DNA of 64,000 nucleotides from an uncultured Pseudohongiella sp. (lineage in GTDB: Bacteria; Pseudomonadota; Gammaproteobacteria; Pseudomonadales; Pseudohongiellaceae): assembly GCA_951812965.1 (NCBI GenBank), contig OX638341.1:372001-436000 (forward strand), given 5' to 3'. The notes under the pieces were generated by a model, which did not search any database, was not told the origin of the DNA, and saw only the letters and a list, made by a program, of their open reading frames with translations. Position numbers and translations under genes: made by a program. Below, in pieces: positions 17,534-26,613 of this stretch. Each line of letters begins with the position of its first letter. Position 1 is the stretch's first letter.

Positions 17534-18176
17534 ATGTAATTCATTAGCCACCTATCGATTTTTTGGTACCCACTGTTTAAAACGAGCAAACTGTTCGCTC
17601 CACTCCAGTTATTTTCAGGGATTGATTCCGAAAGAGGTTCGGTCCGCCTTGTCGGACCTGAATCTGAACCGGGCGCAATGGTGCACGCTGGCGCTGGAGA
17701 TTCAAAAGGAATCGATCACGATGTTCAACGGCCTGGAAAAGCTGGCGACCAGGGAAAGGAGCAGGACCAAGAAAGCTGCATAATCCGGGGCGGCCTCAGT
17801 TACATGTCTGAATGGGCAGCGTTGCCCGTGCCCGCGAATTGGTTTCACTGCCCATCGATTCTGAATCTGTTCCAAATTTCTTCAATCAACCCCCAAGTTT
17901 GCTGGGTTCATGATAATGTTGACGGGTGGGTGTCCCAGAACTGTCGGCAATGATATACGCCGAACAAGTTCAAAGCTACGACGGACTACGTTGGCTGCTT
18001 TATAGTTTTGGAGGGATTATGGTAAAGGAAATAATTGAAAATATATATGATTCACTATTTCTGGATTGATCGTTGAAAAGAAATCATAGCCTCATCATAG
18101 GACACTCACTCCACAGTCCCGAAATTCGCAGATTTCATCAACTGTTCCTTCGCGTGGGTTTCCCATCTCCAATCCT
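17534..18176. other. Gene-poor accessory stretch with fragments
   Basis: 643 bases without an intact gene. It holds one high-GC coding fragment (17622-17783, listed separately) and a 16-codon AT-rich frame (18019-18069, MVKEIIENIYDSLFLD) with a very good GGAGGG site that stops abruptly. The latter may be the beginning of a truncated gene. The mosaic of GC-rich and AT-rich pieces suggests repeated insertion and deletion. Confidence 0.5.
17622..17783 (+). pseudogene. Fragment of a host-like gene (carboxy-terminal 53 codons)
   Basis: The frame reads IPKEVRSALSDLNLNRAQW, continues as an amphipathic helix (LALEIQKESITMFNGL) and ends in a basic tail KKAA followed by TAA. Codon use is GC-rich like the core genome, in contrast to the gene just upstream. 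No good start or ribosome site exists. It looks like the end of a helical protein cut off by rearrangement; the family is not identified. Confidence 0.4.
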
Positions 18177-18707
18177 TTAACGGAATGAAAAAAACAAGAT
18201 GGATGTGATCGCATTGTATATGGCGTGCAAAACAAATACGTACGAGACAGGAGCCCCGTCTTCCCGTTCGTACTCCATTACCGCAAGCAGGCTAAGAGCG
18301 AAGGCAAGCGGCAGTATGGGAATCACCAGAAAGAGGCCGTGATAAACGGACTCGCTTCCCAGGCCGTGAATCGCGGCAAATATCAGGCTGGTCAAAACAA
18401 AACTGGGCCCCCAGCCTTCCGTGAATGGCAAACGATCCGTCAAGGCCCTGATGGCCCGCAACAAGAGAATTTGAAACAGGATTGTCTCGATAAAGGGCCC
18501 TAGCAACACAACCAGGAAAATTGCCTGGGCAAAAGAATAGGAACCGATTATTTCATTGATCCCGGATACTGCCTCAAAGTGATTTCCGGGATCGATTCGG
18601 TATAGCAGTTCATCAATGGAAAATGCCAGGAGCCAGGCAGATGTGCACAAAACAAACAAGAGCCTAACTCTTGAATGCCCGGCAAACTTCGAAAAGATAT
18701 AATTCAT
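18177..18707 (-). CDS. CPBP-like intramembrane protease family protein
   Basis: 176 residues from the ATG at 18707; a TTG at 18785 would extend it into the next gene and is less likely. Several membrane helices carry the three CPBP (Abi) motifs: GPFIETILFQ (the usual EExxxR is degenerate here), FAAIHGLGSE with the FxxxH histidine, and HAIYNAI with HxxxN. The family includes CAAX-type proteases and proteins of bacteriocin or phage-resistance loci. The weakened first motif leaves catalytic activity in doubt. It sits between the DarTG patch and the acyl-CoA genes. Confidence 0.7.
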   Translation of the reverse strand: MNYIFSKFAGHSRVRLLFVLCTSAWLLAFSIDELLYRIDPGNHFEAVSGINEIIGSYSFAQAIFLVVLLGPFIETILFQILLLRAIRALTDRLPFTEGWGPSFVLTSLIFAAIHGLGSESVYHGLFLVIPILPLAFALSLLAVMEYEREDGAPVSYVFVLHAIYNAITSILFFSFR

Positions 18708-18768
18708 GTGAGTTCGGCTCAGTTTGTCAGACCCGATGCTAGACCAAATCCGAACGCGCCTGATCTGC

Positions 18769-19932
18769 TCAGATTTCTCGGGCAATCAGCATCTTCATGA
18801 TCTCGTTGCTGCCGCCGTAGATTTTCTGCACCCGGCTGTCGGCGTACATCCTGGCGATGGGAAACTCCATCATGTAGCCGTAGCCGCCGAAGAATTGCAG
18901 GCACTCGTCGACGATTTCACATTGCTTCTGGGTCGTCCACCATTTGGCCATGGCCGCGGTGCTGACGTCGAGTTTGCCGGCAACGAGACGCTCGACGCAG
19001 TCATCGACGAAAATGCGCGCGACGCGGGCTTCGGTAAATCGTTCCGCGAGCTTGAACTGGGTGTTCTGGAAATCGAGTATGCGCTTGCCGAACGCCTTGC
19101 GTTCCTTCACGTAGTCCGAAGTCACCCGCAAGGTCTTTTCGATTCCGGCGACGGCGCCGACGGCGATGATCAGCCGCTCCTGCGGCAATTGCTGCATCAA
19201 CTGGACGAAACCGCTGCCTTCCGCGCCGCCAAGCAGATTCGCTTTCGGCACGCGCACGTCGGCGAAAAAGATTTCGGCCGTGTCGGCCGCCTTCTGGCCG
19301 AGCTTTTCGAGATTGCGCCCGCGCGAAAATCCGCCCTCGCCTTCCACGCCTTCGGTTTCCAGCATGATCAGGGAAACGCCGGAGGCGGCCTCTCCCGGAT
19401 CGGTCTTGGCGACGACGCAAATCAACTCGGCGTTCATGCCATTGGAGAGAAAGGTTTTCTGCCCGTTGAGCACATAGTCGTCGCCATCGGGGATGGCCGT
19501 AGTGGCAACCGCCTGCAAGTCCGAGCCGGTGCCGGGTTCGGTCATGGCGATGGCGGCTACGAGTTCGCCGCTGGCCATTTTCGGCAGCCAGCGCTGCTTT
19601 TGTACTTCCGAACCATAGGCATGGATGTAATGGGCGACGATTCCCGAATGTACGCTGTTGCCCCAACCGCTGATGCCGGCATAGGTCAATTCTTCGAGCA
19701 GTACCGCCTCGTGCTTGAAATTGCCGCCTCCGCCGCCATAGGCCGCGGGAATCGATGCGCATAACAGGCCTGCATCGCCGGCCTTGCGCCAGGCGTCGCG
19801 ATCGATGCGACCCTGCTTTTCCCAGGCGCCGATATTCGGTACGAATTCCTTTTCGAGGAAGCGGCCAACGGCCTCACGCATGATGCGCAATTCTTCATCC
19901 ATCCAGGGCGATTCGGAGCGTTCAGACAACAT
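18769..19932 (-). CDS. Acyl-CoA dehydrogenase
   Basis: 387 residues. FAD-dependent alpha,beta-dehydrogenation of acyl-CoA. The amino-terminal helical domain runs to about residue 120; the ACAD signature AMTEPGTGSDLQ lies near 135, and the carboxy domain has QFFGGYGYMMEFPIARMYAD and YGGSNEIMKMLIAREI, the E of NEIM near residue 377 being the expected catalytic base. First gene in a same-strand run with the thiolase and SDR. An electron-transfer flavoprotein would be the acceptor, but no etf genes lie in this window. Confidence 0.92.
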   Translation of the reverse strand: MLSERSESPWMDEELRIMREAVGRFLEKEFVPNIGAWEKQGRIDRDAWRKAGDAGLLCASIPAAYGGGGGNFKHEAVLLEELTYAGISGWGNSVHSGIVAHYIHAYGSEVQKQRWLPKMASGELVAAIAMTEPGTGSDLQAVATTAIPDGDDYVLNGQKTFLSNGMNAELICVVAKTDPGEAASGVSLIMLETEGVEGEGGFSRGRNLEKLGQKAADTAEIFFADVRVPKANLLGGAEGSGFVQLMQQLPQERLIIAVGAVAGIEKTLRVTSDYVKERKAFGKRILDFQNTQFKLAERFTEARVARIFVDDCVERLVAGKLDVSTAAMAKWWTTQKQCEIVDECLQFFGGYGYMMEFPIARMYADSRVQKIYGGSNEIMKMLIAREI

Positions 19933-19963
19933 CTTTGATATTCCGCAACAGTTCGAATTCGGA

Positions 19964-21148
19964 TCAGGCTGCCCAGTCGGTACGCTCGACGATCATGGCA
20001 TTGGCCGTGCCGCCGCCCTCACAGATCGCGATCAGGCCGTAACGACCCTGCCTGCGTTCGAGTTCATGCACCAGCGTAACCATCAGTTTCGCGCCGGTGG
20101 CGCCGAGTGGATGGCCGAGCGCCTGGGCGCCGCCGTTAACGTTCAGGCGCTCGATATCCGCGCCTAGCGCCTTGGCCCAGGCCAGCGGCACTGAGCCGAA
20201 AGCTTCGTTGACTTCGTACAGATCGATGTCGTCGAGCGAAAGTCCGGCTTTCTCCAGCACTTTTTCGGTCGCGGGTATCGGGCCTTCGAGCATGACTACA
20301 GGATCCGATCCGATTACGGCCATGGAATGAATCTTCGCCCTCACCGGCAGGCCGAGTTCGGCCACGGCGTTTTCGTTGGCGATCATTATGGCTGCTGCGC
20401 CGTCACTGATCTGGCTTGCGGTGCCGGCTGTGATGACGCCCTCTTCGCGCAAGGGGTTCAGTCCGCGCATGCCTTCGAGCGAAGCGTCCTCGCGAATGCC
20501 CTCATCGATAACGTGCATATCCGGGCTGCCGTCTTCGAGCACGATGGGGACGGGCAGCACTTCACGTTCAAAATAGCCTTCGTTCGTGGCCTCGGCCGCA
20601 CGCTGGTGGCTGAGCAGACCGAATTCGTCGAGTTGCTCGCGGCCGATGCCGTATTTCTCCGCCAGCAATTCAGCGCCATCGAACTGCGAAAACTGGATGC
20701 CGGGATAGCGCGCTTCCAGCCGGTCACCCTTGGGCACGCCGCGGCCATGGGCCAGGCCATCGCGAACGTTCGAACCGATCTCCACCGTGCTCATGGCTTC
20801 CACGCCGCCGGCGATTACCACGTCCTGGGTGCCGGACATGACGGCCTGGGCAGCGAACTGCATAGCCTGCAGCGAAGAGCCGCATTGCCGGTCGACGGTT
20901 ACGCCCGGAACTTCCAGCGGCAGCCGCGAAGACATCGTGACATTGCGGCCGAGATTGCCGGCCTGCGCGCCATTCTGCATTACTACGCCGAAAACAAGGT
21001 CATCGACGCGATCTTCCGGGATGTTCGTGCGCTCGATCAGTTCATCGACCACCATCGCGCCGAGATCGACCGGATGCACCCGGCTGAGCCGGCCTCTCTT
21101 GCGTCCAGTGGCGGTGCGCACGCCGCCGACGATATATGCTTGAGCCAT
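19964..21148 (-). CDS. Acetyl-CoA acetyltransferase (thiolase)
   Basis: 394 residues from the ATG at 21148 with GAGGAAAA upstream. The acyl-accepting cysteine C89 is in VDRQCGSSLQA, with NEAFGSV, H346 in GHPLGATGA and C376 in AICEGGG completing the thiolase triad. Length fits degradative or biosynthetic type II thiolases. It cleaves 3-ketoacyl-CoA with CoA (or condenses two acetyl-CoA). The stop-to-start gap to the dehydrogenase is 31 bases, so both probably share a transcript with the upstream SDR. Confidence 0.92.
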   Translation of the reverse strand: MAQAYIVGGVRTATGRKRGRLSRVHPVDLGAMVVDELIERTNIPEDRVDDLVFGVVMQNGAQAGNLGRNVTMSSRLPLEVPGVTVDRQCGSSLQAMQFAAQAVMSGTQDVVIAGGVEAMSTVEIGSNVRDGLAHGRGVPKGDRLEARYPGIQFSQFDGAELLAEKYGIGREQLDEFGLLSHQRAAEATNEGYFEREVLPVPIVLEDGSPDMHVIDEGIREDASLEGMRGLNPLREEGVITAGTASQISDGAAAIMIANENAVAELGLPVRAKIHSMAVIGSDPVVMLEGPIPATEKVLEKAGLSLDDIDLYEVNEAFGSVPLAWAKALGADIERLNVNGGAQALGHPLGATGAKLMVTLVHELERRQGRYGLIAICEGGGTANAMIVERTDWAA

Positions 21149-21171
21149 GATTTTCCTCAAATATTGCTGTT

Positions 21172-21942
21172 TCAAATCGCCGGCATGCGGATGCCGGCAT
21201 CGAGCCGTATGGTTTCGCCGTTGAGATAAGCGCACCGGACGATATGCGCAACTTCGGCGGCAAATTCGTCGGGCTGTCCGAGCCGCTTCGGGAACTGGGT
21301 AATCGAGACCAGCGCCTGTTTCAGCTCATCCGGCGCCGCGGCGAGCAAGGGCGTCTCGAACACGCCCGGCGCCACGGTCATGACGCGAATTCCCCGCTTC
21401 GCCAGATCGCGGGCGATGGGTAATGTCATTGCGACGATGCCGCCCTTGGACGCGGCATATCCCGCCTGACCGGTCTGACCGTCGAAAGCGGCGACTGATG
21501 CCACGTTGACGATGACTCCGCGTTCGCCATCGCCGCCGTCGGGTTCGTTTTCGTTCATTACCGCGGCGCATAGCCGCAGCACATTGAAAGTGCCGATCAG
21601 ATTCACCCGCACGATATGTTCGAATCGCGCGAGCGGCATGGGGCCGTCGCGGCCCACAGTGCGTGCAGCGCCGCCGATGCCGGCGGAATTCACATTGATA
21701 TGGATGGCCTCGAAGCGCTCGCGGGTCGCGGCGATGGCGGCGGAAACCGAATCTTCATCGGTGACGTCGCCCGCGTGCCAGATCGCCTGTCCGCCAAGTT
21801 CCGCGCCCGCCTGCCGCAACAGTTCTTCGTTGCGGTCGAACAACATGACATTGGCGCCGGTTGCGAGAAAATTCCGGGCGACCGCCAGTCCCAGGCCCGA
21901 AGCGCCGCCGGTTACGAATGCCGTCTTGCCCGCCAGATCCAT
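21172..21942 (-). CDS. SDR 3-hydroxyacyl-CoA dehydrogenase-like
   Basis: 256 residues. Short-chain dehydrogenase with TGGASGLGLAVA (NAD-binding glycine motif, residues 10-21), NSAGIGG, the catalytic serine in NVASVAAFDGQ, and YAASKGG as the YxxxK motif. The sequence resembles type-2 3-hydroxyacyl-CoA dehydrogenases (HSD17B10-like), which oxidise 3-hydroxyacyl-CoA with NAD. It is the first gene of the SDR-thiolase-dehydrogenase run, 23 bases before the thiolase start. This fits the third step of beta-oxidation, with the thiolase as fourth. Confidence 0.88.
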   Translation of the reverse strand: MDLAGKTAFVTGGASGLGLAVARNFLATGANVMLFDRNEELLRQAGAELGGQAIWHAGDVTDEDSVSAAIAATRERFEAIHINVNSAGIGGAARTVGRDGPMPLARFEHIVRVNLIGTFNVLRLCAAVMNENEPDGGDGERGVIVNVASVAAFDGQTGQAGYAASKGGIVAMTLPIARDLAKRGIRVMTVAPGVFETPLLAAAPDELKQALVSITQFPKRLGQPDEFAAEVAHIVRCAYLNGETIRLDAGIRMPAI

Positions 21943-22208
21943 TCAGAAAGCCGCTGTGTTTGAACGAGGCTGCAAGCATAGTGCATCGCCTTGCCGGCAA
22001 CAAGACGGCCGGAATTTTCAGATTTGAGCGGGATGTACCGGCAAGGCGCCCGCCGTCCCTGGCAGGCATTGGTCCACTTCCTGTTACCAGCGCATGCTTC
22101 CTCGCAGCATCACCGCTTCCTCGGTGAATCCTTTCCGGCGAGATTCCTTGTAACTGGGCATGTGGACGCACCATCGCTTTACAAGCGCTTGTACAGGTTC
22201 ATGAGACC

Positions 22209-22285
22209 GTAGGGGCGAGGCATGCCTCGCCCGCGAACGACCCGGAAACCGTGCAACTGACGGGCGAGGCATGCCTCGCCCCTAC
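22209..22285. repeat. Composite double-palindrome element, copy 3 (77 bp)
   Basis: Palindromes at 22209-22233 and 22261-22285 around a core in the same orientation as the copy at 2502. The preceding bases CAGGTTCATGAGACC match those before that copy, so the homologous unit extends beyond the palindromes. It ends 55 bases before the racemase start. Confidence 0.9.
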
Positions 22286-22340
22286 AAGCCGATTCGGAAA
22301 TTGCATATCATCCCGTCGGATTTTCGGAGTATTCACCGAC

Positions 22341-23468
22341 ATGGGACCACTAGCAGGAATTCGGATAATCGAGATGGCTGGGCTCGGGCCGGGCCCGTTC
22401 TGCGCCATGATGCTTTCCGACCTCGGCGCCGAGGTGATCCGCATCGATCGCTTGAGCCTGAAAGGCAAGGGCGACCGCGCCAACGTGCTGTCTCGGGGGC
22501 GGCGGTCGCTGGCGCTGGATTTGAAATCGACCGCGGGGACGGAAACGGCGCTTGCACTGATCGATCAGGCGGACGCGCTGATCGAAGGCTTTCGTCCAGG
22601 CGTGATGGAGCGGCTCGGGCTGGGGCCTGAAGTTTGCCTGGAGCGCAATCCTGGACTGATTTACGGACGTATGACCGGTTGGGGCCAGTCCGGACCCCTT
22701 TCGAATGCCGCCGGCCACGACATCAATTACATTTCCATCGGCGGTGCGCTCGGCGCCATGGGCTATGCCGACCAGCCGCCGGCGCCGCCGCTGAATCTGA
22801 TCGGCGATTTCGGCGGCGGAGCCATGTATCTGCTTTGCGGCCTGCTTGCCGCGTTGCTGGAACGCAACCATTCCGGCCGCGGTCAGGTCATAGACGCGGC
22901 CATGACCGACGGCACGGCGAGTCTGCTGAGCACCTTCTATGGACTTATGGCCATGGGAATGTGGACCACCGAACGCCATGCGAACCGCCTTGACGGCGGC
23001 GCGCCGTTCTATGGCAGCTATGAATGCGCAGACGGAAAATACATATCGGTCGGTTCGCTTGAACCCCAGTTTTACGCATTACTGCTGGAAAAAGCCGGCA
23101 TTGAGGATCCACTGTTCGAACCGCAATACGCGCAGGAGAACTGGCCCGCGGCGCGCGAGAAATTGGCCTTGATCTTTCGCGCTCGCACCCGCGAGCAATG
23201 GTGCGAGCTGATGGAAGGCACCGACGTCTGTTTTGCGCCCGTGCTTGACCTGGCGGAAGCGCCGGATCACCCGCATAACAAGGCCCGGGAAACTTTCGTC
23301 GACTTCGACGGCGTCGTGCAGCCTGCACCGGCGCCGCGATTCAGCCGCACCCAGGGCGCAATCCAGTCGCCGGCGGCCCTGGTGGGAGAGCACAGCGAGC
23401 AGGTTCTCGCCGACTGGGGCTTCGATAGCGAGCGCATCGCGCAACTGAAAGCGGCCAACGCGATTTGA
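22341..23468 (+). CDS. Alpha-methylacyl-CoA racemase (CoA-transferase family III)
   Basis: 375 residues from the ATG at 22341. The amino terminus [19 protein letters not shown], the histidine in [18 protein letters not shown], the aspartate in [11 protein letters not shown] and the glutamate in GSLEPQFY agree with the H/D/E catalytic set of the AMACR/MCR racemases. The enzyme inverts the 2-methyl centre of branched acyl-CoA so that it can be dehydrogenated. This points to catabolism of methyl-branched lipids such as isoprenoids or sterol side chains. It is divergent from the SDR-thiolase-ACAD run and followed by an enoyl-CoA hydratase. Confidence 0.9.
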   Translation: MGPLAGIRIIEMAGLGPGPFCAMMLSDLGAEVIRIDRLSLKGKGDRANVLSRGRRSLALDLKSTAGTETALALIDQADALIEGFRPGVMERLGLGPEVCLERNPGLIYGRMTGWGQSGPLSNAAGHDINYISIGGALGAMGYADQPPAPPLNLIGDFGGGAMYLLCGLLAALLERNHSGRGQVIDAAMTDGTASLLSTFYGLMAMGMWTTERHANRLDGGAPFYGSYECADGKYISVGSLEPQFYALLLEKAGIEDPLFEPQYAQENWPAAREKLALIFRARTREQWCELMEGTDVCFAPVLDLAEAPDHPHNKARETFVDFDGVVQPAPAPRFSRTQGAIQSPAALVGEHSEQVLADWGFDSERIAQLKAANAI

Positions 23469-23499
23469 TGAGCCATTCGGGCAATTCTTCCCAACAGTC

Positions 23500-23531
23500 A
23501 TTCTGCGCGCAGCGAAGCGAAGTCGCAGAAT
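23500..23531. repeat. Intergenic hairpin ATTCTGCG/CGCAGAAT
   Basis: An eight-base perfect inverted repeat with a 16-base loop in the 101-base gap between the racemase and hydratase genes. The loop text (CGCAGCGAAGCGAAGT) resembles a short intergenic repeat I have seen in many unrelated bacterial genomes. No T-run follows, so I do not call it a terminator. Confidence 0.5.
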
Positions 23532-23569
23532 CTTCACTCGAGCGCGACTAAATCCGGAGAATACAATCC

Positions 23570-24460
23570 ATGTCATACCAGACCATCATTTATGCAGTGG
23601 CGGACTCGATTCTCACCTTGACGCTGAACCGGCCCGACAAGCTCAACGCTTTCACCGTCGAGATGGGTCATGAATTGATCGACGCATTCGATCGCGCCAG
23701 CGAGGACGACACGGTAAGCGCCATCGTCGTCACCGGCGCCGGGCGCGCCTTTTGCGCCGGCATGGACTTGTCCGGAGAAGGCAATGTATTCGGCCTGAAC
23801 GAGGCGTTCGAGCCCGACATCAACGACATGCGCGAACGCCTGCGTGACCCGGAGATCGAAAAGGGAGTGCGCGACCTCGGCGGCCTGCTGACGCTCGCCA
23901 TCTTCAGATGCAAGAAGCCGGTCATCGCCGCCATCAACGGCCATGCCGTCGGCATCGGCGCCACCATGACCTGCGCCATGGACGTCCGCATCATTTCCCG
24001 GGACGCGACGATGGGATTCGTCTTCAACCGCATCGGCATAACTCCGGAAGCCTGCTCGACCTGGTTCCTGCCACGCATCGTCAACATGGGAACCGCGCTG
24101 GAATGGATCTACCGGGCCGACCTGATCGGCTCGAAGGAACTGAAGCAAAGGGGATTCGTCACTTACCGGACGAAGGGAAAGGAAGTGCTTGAAAAAGCGT
24201 ACGATCTGGCGGGACGCATTTCGCGGCACAGCCAGGTCTCGGTCGCGCTGGCGCGGCAGATGATGTATCGCAACGTCTGCCTGAAACACCCGCGCGAAGC
24301 ACACGAAGTGGAGTCCCTGGCGATCTACTATCAAAGCCGAACGAGCGGCAAGGAAGGCGTGCAGGCTTTCCGGGAAAAACGCCCGCCGCGGTTCAGCGAC
24401 AAGGCTTCAGCCGACATGCCGCGTTTCTATCCCTGGTGGGACGAGGTTGAAGACAAATAA
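23570..24460 (+). CDS. Enoyl-CoA hydratase/isomerase (crotonase family)
   Basis: 296 residues, GGAGA upstream of the ATG. The crotonase oxyanion-hole motifs are GRAFCAGMDLSGEG (near residue 60) and AINGHAVGIGATM (near 123), followed by GFVFNRIGITPEACSTWFLP. Substrate is probably an enoyl-CoA; the long carboxy tail (HPREAHEVESLAIYYQSRTS and on) occurs in a subgroup often found with branched-chain or aromatic acyl-CoA gene sets. With the neighbouring dehydrogenase, SDR and thiolase it makes a complete beta-oxidation cycle. Confidence 0.9.
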   Translation: MSYQTIIYAVADSILTLTLNRPDKLNAFTVEMGHELIDAFDRASEDDTVSAIVVTGAGRAFCAGMDLSGEGNVFGLNEAFEPDINDMRERLRDPEIEKGVRDLGGLLTLAIFRCKKPVIAAINGHAVGIGATMTCAMDVRIISRDATMGFVFNRIGITPEACSTWFLPRIVNMGTALEWIYRADLIGSKELKQRGFVTYRTKGKEVLEKAYDLAGRISRHSQVSVALARQMMYRNVCLKHPREAHEVESLAIYYQSRTSGKEGVQAFREKRPPRFSDKASADMPRFYPWWDEVEDK

Positions 24461-24472
24461 TCCGCAACTGCG

Positions 24473-24703
24473 CGGGCGAGGCATGCCTCGCCCCTACAAT
24501 TTCCCATAATCATGAAATTCACCACAATTTTCCCATAATCATGAAATTCGCCACAATTTTCCCGTAATCATGGCATTCGCCACGATTTCCCGTAATCATG
24601 AAATTCGCCACAATTTTCCCGTAATCATGGAATTCGCCACGATATCCCGTAATCATGGCATTCGGTACGATTTTTCCTGTAGGGGCGAGGCATGCCTCGC
24701 CCG
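24473..24703. repeat. Minisatellite bracketed by two GCATGC palindromes
   Basis: A palindrome at 24473-24497 and an oppositely oriented one at 24679-24703 enclose six tandem units of 28 or 29 bases. Unit starts, taken at TAATCATG, are 24507, 24536, 24565, 24593, 24622 and 24650. Each unit has the form TTTTCCCGTAATCATG followed by GAATTCGCCACAA with a few substitutions. There are no spacers, so it is not a CRISPR array. The period is not a multiple of three and no real gene crosses it. Confidence 0.9.
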
Positions 24704-24810
24704 GCCGATGATGATGCCGTGTTGCGCTGCACTGAATTGCCGATGTATAAATTGAATGTTGCCGGAGTATCTTGCCGGCAGCGCTCAGGATTCGGCAGAG
24801 GAGTGACGCC

Positions 24811-25158
24811 ATGGTTATCCTGCAAAGCACCTTCCAGCTCTTTCCCGAAAAAGTCGACGAAGCCCTTGACCTGATGCGGGAAATGATGCGCCTGTGCGCG
24901 CATGAACACGGCTGCCGGCACTACCGGTATTTCCAGGGAATCGCCGACCCGGGCGAAGTCCTGCTATTGCAGGAATGGAATGACGCCGAAAGCCTGCAAG
25001 GCCATTACGAGACCGACCACATGGAACGATTCGTCAGCCGTCTCGGACCGCTATTGCGCAGCCCGATCACCACGAGAAGCTATGTTTCCCAGGACGAGGA
25101 ATCCATTCTCGGCGTAAACGAGGAAAGCAACGCGGAATCGCATCAGGCGATTCACTGA
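24811..25158 (+). CDS. Antibiotic biosynthesis monooxygenase (ABM) domain protein
   Basis: 115 residues from an ATG with AGGAG seven bases upstream. A small ferredoxin-like-fold dimer type: VILQSTFQLFPEKVDEAL, EHGCRHYRYFQGIADPGEV, LLLQEWNDAESLQGHYET. These match the ABM/YgiN pattern; members oxidise quinols, degrade haem or merely detoxify. Nothing identifies the substrate. It converges on the symporter gene with a seven-base overlap of the two 3' ends. Confidence 0.8.
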   Translation: MVILQSTFQLFPEKVDEALDLMREMMRLCAHEHGCRHYRYFQGIADPGEVLLLQEWNDAESLQGHYETDHMERFVSRLGPLLRSPITTRSYVSQDEESILGVNEESNAESHQAIH

Positions 25159-26540
25159 GGGGCTGACGGCTTGACCTCGCCGCGGTCCAGCCGCGCGAAA
25201 TAGTCTTTCGCCGCGGTCCGCACCCGCGGCGCCAGCACCAGGGTGGAAAGCATGGTCGGAATGGCCATGGTGGCGTAAGCCCCGTCGAACAGATAAACCA
25301 CGGCTTCCAGCGACGCCACCGCGCCTGCGGTAATCAGCGCCACGTAGGTCCAGACATAGTATTTCTCCCGCCGCGTGCCGAACAGGAAAGCCATGCATTT
25401 GCCGCCATAATAGGAATAGGTGAGCACGGTCGTGGCCCCGAGCACCACGACCATGAGCAGCACGAGCCAGGAGCCGAATCCGGGAAATGCCTGTTCGTAG
25501 GCGAGCGAAGTCAGGGTCACGCCGACAGCGTCTTCCTGCCAGACTCCGGTGACCAGTATCGCCAGCGCCGTGCAGGTACACACGATCAGCGTATCGATGA
25601 TCGGCCCGAGCATGGCCACGAGTCCTTCGCGTACGGGTTCGTTGGTCTTGGCCGCGCCATGGGCCAGGGATTCGGTACCGAGCCCGGCTTCGTTGGAAAA
25701 CACGCCCCTTTGCACACCGATCAGGATTACCGCGCCGAGGGCGCCGCCCGCCACTGCCTCACCACTGAAAGCGTCGCGAAAAATCAGCGCGAAAGTCGCC
25801 GGAATCTCTGCTGCATAGATGACCAGAAGCCATCCGGTAATCACGAAATAAAAGACCACCATCAACGGCACCAGCCGGGCGGTCCAGGCCGAGATGCGCT
25901 GAATCTTGCCGATGATGATCGCGAACGCCGCTGCCGCAAGCAGCAAACCCATTACGAGGTCGAAAACAAAATGATCGTCGGCGCTGGCAAGCCCGGCCGG
26001 AATCGCGATCACGTCACGCAGGATCTGCACGACCTGATTGACCTGGAATACGGGCAAGGTGCCGAACATGCCGGCAACGGCGAACAAAGCGGCAAACGGC
26101 ATCCACTTCCGTCCGAGCGCCTCGCGAATGACGTACATCGGACCGCCTTGCAACTTGCCGGTATCGTCAGGGCCTCGGTACATCACCGCCAGACTCGCGG
26201 TATAGAACTTGGTCGAGGTGCCGACCACGGCAGTCACCCACATCCAGAACACCGCGCCGGGCCCGCCGAGCGTGATCGCCAGCGCCACGCTGGTGATATT
26301 ACCGAGGCCGATGGTGCCTGCCAGGGCTGTTGCGAGCGCCCGGAAGTGTGTGATGTCACCCGCGGCCTCGCGCGAATCATAGCGGCCCAGCAGCAGATCC
26401 ACGGCGTGTTTCACATAGCGAAACTGCCGCAGCCGCGAATGGATCATGAAAAAAAGCCCGCCGCCAACGAGCAATACGACCAGTTGCGGGCCCCACATGA
26501 AATCGGCAAAGGCGCCCAACGCTCGTTCGATACTTTCCAT
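25152..26540 (-). CDS. Sodium:alanine/glycine symporter (AGCS family)
   Basis: 462 residues from the ATG at 26540. About ten to eleven membrane helices; the family signatures are GTIGLGNITSVALAITLGGPG with TKFYTASLAV and EAGLGTESLAHGAAK. It imports alanine or glycine with sodium across the inner membrane. The ribosome site is weak (AAAGG). A start ten codons earlier is possible but the chosen start gives the usual short amino terminus. Confidence 0.92.
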   Translation of the reverse strand: MESIERALGAFADFMWGPQLVVLLVGGGLFFMIHSRLRQFRYVKHAVDLLLGRYDSREAAGDITHFRALATALAGTIGLGNITSVALAITLGGPGAVFWMWVTAVVGTSTKFYTASLAVMYRGPDDTGKLQGGPMYVIREALGRKWMPFAALFAVAGMFGTLPVFQVNQVVQILRDVIAIPAGLASADDHFVFDLVMGLLLAAAAFAIIIGKIQRISAWTARLVPLMVVFYFVITGWLLVIYAAEIPATFALIFRDAFSGEAVAGGALGAVILIGVQRGVFSNEAGLGTESLAHGAAKTNEPVREGLVAMLGPIIDTLIVCTCTALAILVTGVWQEDAVGVTLTSLAYEQAFPGFGSWLVLLMVVVLGATTVLTYSYYGGKCMAFLFGTRREKYYVWTYVALITAGAVASLEAVVYLFDGAYATMAIPTMLSTLVLAPRVRTAAKDYFARLDRGEVKPSAPQ

Positions 26541-26613
26541 GGCCTTTAGCGGGTGGTAGTGAGGGGGCACAGCTTAAAGCAGCGGCAGTTGGACTGACAA
26601 CCTGGAAGCCTTG

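Noticed and set aside
18177..18785. Longer start (TTG at 18785) for the CPBP-like protein
   Set aside because: It would overlap the end of the acyl-CoA dehydrogenase gene and add a charged, non-membrane head not expected in the family; the ATG at 18707 is preferred.
22209..22285. Palindromes as rho-independent terminators
   Set aside because: The hairpins are strong but none is followed by a T-run, and several lie between genes of one operon or inside genes.
24498..24678. CRISPR array
   Set aside because: Units are directly adjacent with no unique spacers and no cas genes nearby.
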